Source of the DNA: Tridacna crocea | Lineage: Eukaryota; Mollusca; Bivalvia; Cardiida; Cardiidae | DNA: 64,000 nt | Assembly (NCBI GenBank): GCA_943736015.1 | Contig: OX031069.1 | Location: 19,349,235-19,413,234 of the forward strand | Direction: 5' to 3' | Shown here: positions 22,201 to 34,200 of the stretch, one piece after another | Layout: each line of letters starts with the position of its first letter | Numbering within the stretch: the first letter of the stretch is position 1 | Notes under the pieces: generated by a model | The model's database searches: none | Told to the model about the DNA's origin: nothing | Seen by the model: only the letters and a program-made list of their open reading frames with translations | Program-made: the position numbers and the translations under genes

Positions 22201-25200
22201 TGATAGCATAGAAAACACTGTTACAAAAGGTGAAATTGCTCGTTACGAGCAATTTCACCTTTTGTCACAATGCTTTCCAAAGGTTCTTATAAGCAATACG
22301 TAAAAATGAGTATCTATGGAGTAAAGGGTTAAGCACAAGCTGATGAAATAAACTCTATTTGCAATATTTTCCAGGGTACTAAAACACCTGATTGTTTGGT
22401 AAAGAGCAATACTTATTTTGTCTGATAATGCTATCAAACTACTGCTGGTGCCCAAAATTTACCTGAATCACTGTAGCTTCCCTTCTCTCTTATACACATA
22501 ACACACTGTTCAATGTACATCCCTATAAGTTTGTAAGAGACTTTTAAGAATTGTTCACTGAGATCCGTACACTGATCTTCATAACTGTATTCTTCACTTC
22601 CCATTTGAAGCTATCAAAATTCAAAAATCAAGATCCATTTGAATAAGGGTACTAAAAAAGATTTAAAAATAGTTGTCCAGCATAGTAGCTTTCAGGACTT
22701 AACTTTTTACCACACAATTCCAACTTTTAATGATGCTGGAAAAAAAAAAGCCTTTTGAAAACAGTGTGGGACAAGAAGAAAATGCTGGTAACCAGCATTT
22801 TCTCCTTTTCTCACAATGTTTTCTACCCTATCATATAGAAAAATCATCTTTTTAGGTACTGTTAATTTGTCATCTGCAAAATGCTTTCACTTTCGTCTGG
22901 TCTAAAATTTTCTGTTTGTGAAAGGGTTAAATTGTTGTCTACAAATGCTTTCAATTTGGACAAGTCTACATTTTGTCATGTTGTACAGAGTTATAAAAGA
23001 AAAATTACACCATTTGAGCACCAATGAAATTGTCATCTACATAATGCTTTCAATTTGGACATGGCTAAAATTTTGAAGTATGGTAAATGGTTTACCTCTT
23101 TACCACATGACAAAATTTTACACTAGCTGAAACTGAAAGCATTTGCAGATGATAAACTTAATTAGGCTCTAACTGTCTAATTTGTCTTTGTTAGGATAAA
23201 AAAAATTGTGGGAAATGGAGAAAATGCTGGTTACCAGCATTTTCTCCTTTTCCCACCATGTTTTCAAATGCCTTCTTTTTCAGGGTCGTTAAAACTTGGC
23301 ATTGTGTGGTGAAGGGTTCATGCAGTAGGCTGCTGGTTCAAAAACCCAGCCAATTTCACTCTCACTGCTGAAAATCATTTTGATATATGTGTGACAGCAG
23401 CCAGTGGCTTACTAGGAATATTGTGTGAAGTATTGGTAAAAGCAACTTCAAAATGGCATGATAGGTACTCTGGTGTGGTGTTTAATAACATACAAACAAA
23501 GAGGGAAAAAAACAACACAACAAACAAATCAAGTACTAAAAACACTCCATCAAATTTTTCTATTTTTCTCCAACTCTTTACCTTTTAGAAGTAGTTTTAA
23601 CTCTTTAGCACAAAACAAAATCACAGATCAGTCCAAACTGAAAGCTTTTGCAGACAACAATGTAAGTATGGCTCAAAAGTTGAACTTTGTCTTGGGAAGA
23701 ATAGAAAATATTATGGGAAAAGGAGAAAATGCTGGTTACCAGCATTTTCTCCTTTTCCCACAATGTTTTCAAATGTCTTCTTCCTTAGGTGCGTTAAAAG
23801 TAGGGATTGTGTGGTAAAGAGTTAAAGCAAAGATACTTGAGCTATGTACATTCCTCTTATTTGATTTTAGTTCTGTGTCTTTAATCTGCATCTTTACAAT
23901 CTTCAAATACACATAGGAGTGATGATCTGGCAAAAGGAGGCTTAAGGTGTCTATGTGATGCTTTATACCAAGCCAGACACATCATAATGCTAGACCCCTA
24001 ATATAACATTGCTTTACAATGCTGAATCATGGAGTAGAATGGTCCTTAGGCATTCAGAAAATTGACCAATAGCAAAAAGTCTGTGCTGGCTGACACGGAT
24101 CAATGCTTTTTGCAGATGCATTAACCCATTACCACACATTATTTCATGCTTTCCGGTGGGATATCAAGAAATAGCAGTGAAAACATTTTTCGATCTTACA
24201 CTGGTACCACCAGTGAAAATACCGACTGTCATGTTCTTGTTGCCTAGGTAAATTGCGCGTGCCTAACAACCAGATGGGAAATATGACGTCATATACCTTA
24301 CATTTCTCGCGCTTGACGTAACGTTGCTATGCGGGAGAGGTACGCCACAGGGAATAAGGGAAAAGAACTGTACTGAATTTTGATAAAGCTCCTACCAGAA
24401 AGGGTTAAAAGCATAAAATAAATAGAATATTTGTTTTTTTCGGTGAAAGATCGAAATTTATTTCATCTCGTGAACACCATCGGTAATATTTTCACTCGTG
24501 GCTGCACCACTCGTGAAAATATTACCGATGGTGTCCACTCGATGAAATAAATTTCGATCTTACAGCGAAAAACACAAATATCCTCTATATCCCTACTTTT
24601 GACGACCCTGAGAAATAAGCCTTTTGAAAACATTGCGGGAAAAGGAGAAAATGCAGGTTAATCTCAGTCTATTCTTTTTGCTATTGGTCATATTTCATTA
24701 ATCAGTTGCTTGCTGAACAAAATGGATTTCTTGGACCTATATTCCGCTCTTTACCACACAATCCTAACTCTTAATGATGCTGAAAAAGAAGGCTTTTGAA
24801 ATCATTGTGGGAAAAGGAGAAAATGCTGGTAACCAGCATTTTCTCCTTTACCCACTGTTAAACCTTTATTGTTTGTCTAACGCTTATTTTTACTCAAAAA
24901 TATATCACTAACACTGACTGGATTTCCTCCACATGTAAAACAAAACACACCAGATTTTACCTCTCTACTGGAGAGTAACATTGTCAATAAAGTTAAAAGA
25001 GTTATCTTTCTTTCTATATCAACATTAATTACAATGTTTTTTTTTTGGCTACCCCTGGGTAAGAATTAAAACAAATAAAAAATGAAGAATAACTGAATGA
25101 AACATCTAAGAGTAACCATCATAGGATTAGACTATCCTCAGGTCACGGGGATTATTCTGCCCCTTAAAACTATCTCAAGGAATTGCAAAATCACACAAAC

Positions 25201-28200
25201 TCTTCTGGCATTTTCCCTTTCTGTAAAACATTCAAAAGTTCAAGACTAGATGCACCTCTCTTCGTCAATGAATTAGCAAGCTGAATTTTCCCTGGGCACC
25301 ATTTTATTTCAGTCCTATTGTTTTGTCTCATCTCATTAATAGCTGCAATGTCAATTCGGAGCCTTTTGTCATCGACTAGCTTCGTTGTACCAAGTGCTTC
25401 AATTACACTTTTGTTATCGATAAATGCTGTAATCGGCAAACAGTCACCAGCAACAAAACCAATATCTTGAATCAGTTCCCTGTAATAGATTGCTGATTCT
25501 AGTCCTTCACTTAAGCTTAAAGCTTCTGCTGCTATGGTCGAACGCACAACCCTTTTTATTTTATTTGATTGCCAAAATACAGGACAACAATTTCCAAGCC
25601 TGTCTTTGATCCAAATTATATGCGCACCAGTACTGCCTTGTCCATTATTAATGTTCCCAAGTGCAGCATCACAAAACAAGAAAATTTCCCAGTCTTTGTT
25701 TGGGCTACCTTGTAACCGTGGGAATAAATGAACTGACCACATATCCTTTAATTTACCAACAGCCTTAATGGCATGTAATAAATCACTGACAGACGCCTTT
25801 GTTAACTTTGTACTCAAATCAACAAGTTCAAAAGCCATATCTGGTCTCGAACCTTGCACTACCCAGTTTAACTGGCCCACTAACTTTCTGTACACTGTTT
25901 GCTCATTTTCATGTAGCACCTTAAGTTTTTCTGAGGCACGAACAGGGTGTAATTTTGGACGAATCAATTTGTCAATATAAGATGTATGATCAAAAATTAT
26001 TCCCTTCTCATCTTCTCTGATATGAAAACCTATGTATGTGAGCTTTCCTTCTTCTACTTTTCCCGCTTTAAAACGACTTTTTAATCTATCAAATAAAGTT
26101 TCAAAGTCTATGTTTCCTGCATGAAGAAAATCATCAACATGACAACATATGATGCCTTGCAGAGTCTCATCTGAAACTAGGGTAAACACAGCTGGATCTA
26201 GTTTGGATTGTCTGAATCCAAGTTTCAAAAGTTCATCCTTTACACTTATATAAAACTGACGAGCACCATCCTTTAACCCGTAAAGTCCATGCTTTAACTT
26301 CCAAATGTAGCCATCAGGCGTGTTACTTTCAACAGGTGGTTCAACATACACCTCCCGTTCAAGTTGATTTCCCTGCAGAAAAGCAGATTTTATGTCTGTA
26401 GTTTTTATTTTCCAGTTTTTACTTGATGCTACCGCAAGACATACTCTCATAGACCCTTTACCTACTGTGGGACTATCTTTTGGAATGAATGATTTCTCCT
26501 CAAATCCTCTTGCAACTAAACGTGCCCTGATATTGCCTTCTTTATTTGTTATAACCCAACGTGTTGAAATGGAATTTTGTCCTTCATCTTTCACCTCTTC
26601 ATAGGTATTGAACTGTAAGAGTTTCTGTAATTCTGATTGTTTTGCTTGATAGGTATCATTTTCAACCTCCCTACTATCTAATACAACACTGTTGACATTC
26701 TGTATCTTTCTCCATTCAATACTACCCAAATCAACACTTTTCTGATCCCTTGTTATTTCATCTTCTATATTGTACCACATTTTGTATTTACCACTTGCTT
26801 TTCCTGCCCGTCCAATTATTGTGGCTTTTGTCCATTCTAAGGAATTTGGCAATTTATACTCTATTTCATCATGTAATAGAACATTGGATCTATTTTCATT
26901 TTGATTAACTTCAGATTTGGTTGAAATAGTCTCTGACAAGACATGAGAGTTGTCGTAATCATTTGAGGCAGAATTACTACAATTTGAACTTTTATTTTGT
27001 TCCATCTGAATTCTCTTTTCACTTCTATTTTGTACATCTTCATCAACTGTATCATCATGTCTCACTTTGCAAAGTCTGTTTGGAGATACTCTGACGAAAA
27101 TGCCTCCATGTCTTACAAACACCACCTTTCCATCTTGAAATACAACTTTACCAGGCCCCAGCCAACGGTCTCTACCATCTCTTTTGTAAAATACATTATC
27201 ACCATTTTCAAAAACCTGTTCTGCTGCACGAACCTTTGAACGAAGAGCACGGCGAAGTCGCTCATCTGCTTCAGTCTGGATGTATGCTTTCCTAGTTTCA
27301 TGTAGGGCATTTAAATGTTTGAAAAATGTTTCACTGGTCGTCACACCTTCAAGAGCTGGTATTTCTGCCTGCATCATACTTGGTAAATTTGGGTTTCTTC
27401 CAAAAACAAGCTGATTACTACTATAACCATTCCACATCTGGAGGGAGTTTCTTGCCATATTTGCCCATGAAAGTAGAGTATCTAAGTCCACTGTTGTATT
27501 TTCTGCTTCAAGTTTTACTAACATACTGTCGGTCACTGAATGTACTCTTTCACAAAGCCCATTCTGAAAAGGACTATATCCTGCTGTGGTATGTACTTTG
27601 ACATTCAGAATGGATGCTACCTCACGCATTTCATCTGAGCTAAACTCGCCTCCATTATCAGTCATGATTGCCCCCATAATTCCAAATACACCAATCCAGT
27701 TTTTCATCATTGCCTGAATGACATTTTTTGGTTCTTTTCTATTTATGAAGACTGACAATGTGTATCTGGACCACATACCAATCATATGTAATATCCAGCG
27801 ACCCTTATATTGCTTCAGATCCATTGCAACTTTCTCGTTAAATTCTTTTGCAGATGGCAGGGCAACAACTGGCTTTGGTTGCGTTTTAGCGTATGTTTTA
27901 CACAGAACACATGCAGACTCAATCTGTGTCAAATCCTCACCATAACTTTCTTTCCAGGCTCCAGCATCCTTCAATAGTGCGACCAACTTCCTTTTAGGAG
28001 GATGGGCAAACTGACGGTGAAGTTTCAACAGAGCTGATTTTTGTTTTTCATTATCCTGCTCCCCCATATTTACTATGTTTATATTTTCTACTGGCAGTGT
28101 CTCAGTTTTATCTATTGGGATACAGTAGTGACCAGAAGATGTAAGATTAAGGTTCACGTCTTTTCCGAAAATCTCAGCTGTATCATTTTCTAAGTCCATC

Positions 28201-31200
28201 TTAATACTAGCTTTTTTCATTGCTGATCTTGACAACAACAGTGGAATGTCAGAATCCACAACATCTGTTTTAACTTTCACGTGTTTTCCAGCAATGTACA
28301 TGGGTAGGTCATATTCTCCATTTGATCTCAGTCGAGTACCACCACCAAATTTGAACACTTTACTACCCTCATTCTTCACTACTGCCCGATGATCGTCTTC
28401 TGATAATGAGTCAAGATATGTATCCAACCATACTTTTCCACAAACTGTACTTGTACATGCACTATCAAGCACAGCACAGTTTCGGGCATCTGCACCTAAT
28501 CTTAATACTTCATCTTTGTGATAGCCAGTGAACAGAACAGCATGTTCTTCAGTTTCTGTACTATTCACCTTGGCCATATTTTCCCAACTGTCTGGACATT
28601 TGGCTACCAGATGTCTAAAAGAACCACAAGATCTACAGGTTAGCACTTTACCATCTGGCCCCATAGGATTTAAGTTCTTTACGCCTCTCTGGGATGACTG
28701 AAAACCTCCCCCTCTACTACTACCTCGTCCACGCCAACCTCCACGACGACCATAATAACTGTTGTCCCTTTTCACATACCCTGCGGCCAACAATGCTTCT
28801 TCATTTTCTGCCAAAAATGCTGGTTCCAGTTTGATACTGGGAGTACTATTTGTAGCTCTCGCCCCATCACCCATAAATTTTCTCAGGGATTGTTTAGCTT
28901 CCTCATATAATGTTTCTCTTTGCTCATAATTCATTCCAGTCAGTACCAGCAACTTTTCTTCCTTTGTAATATTAGACTTTCTCAATAGCTTGAATGCAAG
29001 AATTTCTGATGAAAGAGTCATTCCTTTCTTTTCAATTTTTCTGTACTTACTGTCAAATTCTGCAATAAAGTCACTGATTGATTGACCTTCATTTCTAGTG
29101 AGATCCTCAAATTCTTCAAATTTTTCAAGACTGTCTGCTAAATCATCCTTTGCTAAGTGCTTATCCAAAAAAGTTACAAGAGTATTGAAGCCAGTGTCTC
29201 TCTTTAAGTCATCAATACTAATTTGATCAAATACTTTTTCACGAATTCTCTGTTCGTCATCCTCAGGAAGTGTTAAAGCAATAGCAATACCTCTCTTAGC
29301 CTTGTCTATCTCTGTAATTTCATTCCAAGCTATTAACTCTTGCTTGTACAGTTCGTAAGACTTTCCCTTATGAAAAGATGGGGGGTTGATTTTGGTCGCC
29401 ATTTCTCCCTTTTCAAAACAAATAAACTGCTAAGCTGTGAACAACTACACTCTTTGTACGCTCCTATTATTGGCTTATCTGCTGCCCCTCGCTCTGCTAC
29501 CACTGTTAAACCTTTATTGTTTGTCTAACGCTTATTTTTACTCAAAAATATATCACTAACACTGACTGGATTTCCTCCACATGTAAAACAAAACACACCA
29601 GATTTTACCTCTCTACTGGAGAGTAACATTGTCAATAAAGTTAAAAGAGTTATCTTTCTTTCTATATCAACACCCACAATGTTTTCTACTCTTTCTCAAC
29701 CAAATCGCAATTATTCAGTAACATTTATTTTTTATTTCAATTTGGACCCATCTATAATTTTGTCATTTGGAAAAAAGTTAAATGATGAGTGTTTCTCATA
29801 ATGTATCGAATAAATAAGTATTAAACAACAAGAGGGCCCAGATGGCCCTGGATCGCTCACTTGAATTTTTGAGAGGACCATAGCCAATTTTTTCAAAATC
29901 TAAACAGCCATTTCAGAGAAGAAGAATTTTTAAGAATTTCCTCATGTCTGTATAGCGTAAATAGCCCACAGCCATCAGAGCCATGTTTCTTGATGGATCA
30001 AAATATTTCGCGCAATTTTTGAAAAGGGTCAACTATAGAACATTTCTGTGAAATTATTTCAGAATCTGATCAGCCCTTTCAGAGAAGAATTCTAAAAAAT
30101 TCCTTTATGGCCATATAGTGCAAGTAGCCCCCATTCACCAGAGCCATGTTTATTGACGAATCAATCTTTCATGAACACCTTTTGCAAAGGGTCACCCAAA
30201 GAACATTTCTGTGAAATTATTTCAAAATCTGACCAGCGGTTTGAGAGAAGAAGAGTTTTTAAGAATTTCTTCATTTCCCTATAGTGCAAGTAGCCCCCAT
30301 TCACCAGAGCCATGGTTCTTGACAGATCAATATTTCGCGAACACTTTTTGAAAAGGGTCGTCTGAGGAACATTTCTGTGGAATGATTTCAAATCTGACCA
30401 GCAGTTTCAGAGAAGCAGAATTTTTAAGAATTTCTTCATTTCCCTATAGTGCAAGTAGCCCCCATTCAGGAGAGCCATGGTTCTTGAAGGATCAAAATTT
30501 CGCAAAAACTTTTTGAAAAGGGTCATCCAAGGAACATTTCTGTGAAATTATTTCAAAATCTGACCAGTGGTTTGAGAGAAGAAGAGATTTTAAGAATTTC
30601 TTCATTTCCCTATAGTGCTAGTAGCCCCCATTCACCAGAGCCATGGTTCTTGACGGATCAAAATTTCGCTAACAATTTTTGAAAAGGGTCATCCAAGGAA
30701 CATCTCTGTGAAATTATTTTAAATTCTGACCAGCGGTTTCAGAGATGAAGAATTTTTAAGAATTTCTTCATTTCCCTTTAGTGCAAGTCGCCCCCATTCA
30801 CCAGAGCCATGATTCTTGATGGATCAAAATTTCGGGAACAAATTTTTGAAAGGGGTCATCCAAGGAACATCTTTGTGAAATTATTTCAAAATCTGACCAG
30901 CGGTTTCAGAGAAGAAGAATTTTTAAGAATTTCTTCATTTCTGTATAGTGCAAGAAGCCCCCATTCACCAGAGCTATGTTTCTTGACTGATCAAAATTTC
31001 GCGAAAATTTTTTGAAAAGGGTCACCCATGAAACATCTCTGTGACATTATTTTAAAATCTGACCAGCGGTTTCAGAGGAGAAGATTTTCCAAAGAATTTC
31101 CTAGAAAATTCCATTTGGTTCCCATGGCAACCTCAGTTTTTGATGGAATCAAATTCTGTGAACAAGTTTTAAAAAGGACCTCCCAAGGAACATTTCGGCC

Positions 31201-34200
31201 AAGTTTGGTCCAAATTGGCCCAGTGGTTTAGGAGGAGTTGATGTTTAACCGTTTGAAACATTTTTTTTTTATTTTTTTTTTTCTTAATGTATCACAGAGA
31301 TGCATTAATCCCCCTTATTCCACAGACCTGCTCTGACCTATTTGAACAGCCCATAATTGGAATTTATCACATACATGTAAATCGGAATATTTGCCACATC
31401 AGACAAGGTGACTGTAATTGCAGAAAAATGAGTAATCTGAAAATAGAATCTGAATGTTACCTTTGTCAATGACTTGTTTTTAATCTGTGAGATCTTGGTG
31501 AGAATCGAAAACCTGAAACAAAGTAATATGCTCAATGATGTTTGGCTTAACCCTTTACCATGCAATCTTGATTTTTAACACCATTGTGAAAGAAGCCTTT
31601 TGAAAACATTGTGGGAAAAGGAGAAAATGCTGGTAACCAGCAATTTATCCATTTCCCACAATGTTTTCCATGCTGCTGGAAACAAATTTCAATTTTTGAG
31701 TTAAGTTTATTTTGTTGTCTGCAAGTGCTTTCAGTGTAGACCAGTCCAAAATTTTGTCGTTTTGGTAAAGGGTTAACTTTTTATAAAAAAGTAAAATTTT
31801 AGATTTCTCCAAAATTACAGCATTTGCAAACAATATTTAAAATCTGAAATGAATGAATTAGCTCTTTAATCCACTCAACACAAAAGACCATGGTGGTGTT
31901 CGTGGTCGTGAGGTAGAGCGTCGGCCTCATAACCTAAAGATTCTGAGTTTAATACCTGGGAGCGGGTGTCAACTTTGGAATTTTTCATTAGCCGATACAT
32001 TTGGCGCGAGTACTGTTGTAGTTCCCAGGAAGCAGAATCGAGAGAGATTAGTATAAGTTGTAAGAACTTGTTTCTCAATCGATGTAAAATAAATATGTTT
32101 AAACTAAAAGATAAAACTATGGGAAGTTTCAGTACATTGATGTTTTCTGTGTGCCAGATGTGTCTTATTAGAGTGACACTGTCACAAAGTATTAACTCTC
32201 TTTCCCAAACAATCCCTTGTTTTTACGGGTCTGGAATAGTAGCCTTTTGAAAACATTGTGGGAAATGGAGAAAATGCTGGTAACCAGCATTTTCTCCTTT
32301 TCCCACAATGTTTTCTACCCTATCATAGATAGAAATCTTTTCAGCAAGAGTTGAATTGTTGTCTGCAAATGCTTTTAATTTGGTCTAGTCCAAAAGTTTG
32401 TCGCTTGGGAAAGTATTAACTCTCTTTACCAAACAACACATTTTTGGTCAGGAGCAAATTCAAAACATCTGCAGATAACAAACCTTATTAATATGATGAC
32501 TTCCAACTTTCATATGGTGGAAAATATTGTAGGAAAAGGAGAAAATGCTGGTTACCAGCATTTTCTCCTTTTCCAAAAATATTTTCCATTGGTTTCTTTC
32601 TCAGGGTCGTAAAAAGTCGGGATTATGTATTAAAGATTTAATCTGCTGTTCACAGTACATCAGAGATCAATCTAATGACATTTGCCAAATACACCTGGCA
32701 CAGCCAAGGTTTTAGACATTAATGACCAATACTGTTTCGAGATTTATCTCAAAACCCAGATTATCACTTTCATCTAGGGACAGCTCATAGTAGCTTGTAA
32801 AGACAAAGTAACATATATAAATGCTGCCGAACGACAAACTTTTAGCCTTGTCCAAACTGAAAGCATTTGCAGACGACAAAATAAATCTGACTTGAAAATT
32901 GAAATGTATCTTGAGGAGGGTATAAAACATTGTGTAAAAAGGAGAAAATATGGGTTATCAGCATTTTCTCCTATTCAAAAAACGTTTTCTCGGGGTCATT
33001 AAAAGTCAGGATTGTGTGGTAACGAGTTAACTCTTTACATTGGTCTGAATTTAAAGCATTTGCAGATGACAAATTTAACCCTTTACAGATAACAAATCAA
33101 ATGTCTAAATGATTGTTTTTATCAATGAAAGAATAGAAAACATTGTGGGAAAAGGAGAAAATGCTGGTTACCAGCATTTTCTCCTTTTCCCACAATGTTT
33201 TCAAAAGGCTTCTTCCTCTGGGTCGTAAAAACAAGGGATTATTTCATAAATGGGTTAATATTACTCAAATGACTGAACTTTTCTTTGAAAGTATGAAACA
33301 TTTCGAGAAAAGGAGAAACTCCTGCTTACCAGCATTTTCTTCTTTTCCCCTAATGTTTTCAACAGCTATCTTCTTCAGAGCTTTTAAAAAACATGGGAGT
33401 GTGTGATGAAGAATTAACTCTTTACCAAACAACAAAATTTTAGACTGGTCCAAATTGAAAGCATTTGCAGACAACAAAAATAAATGTGACAGGAAGGGTC
33501 GTTAAAGGTCGGGATTGTGTGGTAAAGGGTGAAATTGTTCTGTACCTGTTTAGGTGTAACTCTCTTCTAGAGGTATTTTCACTACTATCATTGCCCGAAT
33601 ACTGGTTAGAAACTAGAAATTGTCTGTAACATTCGATACAGTCTGTAACATCTTTTAATGGCCCTGTAGACGACACATTGACATCAAAGTATTACCCTTA
33701 GCCCTTTACCAAACAATCTGGATTTTATGACCCAGAAGAAGAAGCCTTCTGAAAACATTGTGGAAAAAGGAGAAAATGCTGGCACCCATTATTTTTTCCT
33801 TTTCCTTCAATGTTTTCAATTCTTTCCAAACCAAACTTCAATGTTTCAGTCACAGCAATTTTGTTGTCTGCAAATGCTTTAATTTGAACCAACATATAAT
33901 TTTGTCATATGTTAAAGAGATAAAAACCATGCCATAGTCAATTCCAAATCTAAGGAACAAACCAGTAATTTGATTGGCTGAAAAAAACAATCTCATTCAA
34001 TCAGAACAAGGTTTTCTACTCTTCCAAATGTTTTCTACCCTTCCCAAAACAAATTTTTGAGTGACTTTTATTTTGTCGTCTGCAAATGCATTCAGTTTGG
34101 ACAAGTCTATAGTCTTAATGTCTGATCAAGAAAAGTCATCTCTGAGACACAAAAGCAACCGTTTGATTAGCTGAGAAAAAATACCTCATATCAGAAGAAA

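Larger units (their letters stand above)
24856..29672 (-). mobile_element. Complete Ty1/copia LTR retrotransposon, young insertion
   Basis: The element is 4,817 bp, with two 169-bp LTRs that I read as identical, TG..CA ends, a 5-bp target duplication CCCAC (24851-24855 and 29673-29677), a primer-binding site and one intact gag-pol frame. It lies in a GTF3C4 intron in the same orientation as the gene. It split the palindrome of an HP-A copy whose other half resumes at 29678. Identical LTRs and an open frame point to recent transposition. Confidence 0.95.
24745..29781 (+). mobile_element. HP-A element split by the copia insertion
   Basis: The left part, 24745-24855, runs through the palindrome to CTCCTTTACCCAC. 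The right part, 29678-29781, resumes with AATGTTTTCTAC and ends in TTAA. The left TTAA has decayed. Confidence 0.85.

Noticed and set aside
32192-33533. CRISPR-like regular repeats
   Set aside because: Repeat and spacing are those of full ~230-bp TTAA elements, and the genome is eukaryotic.
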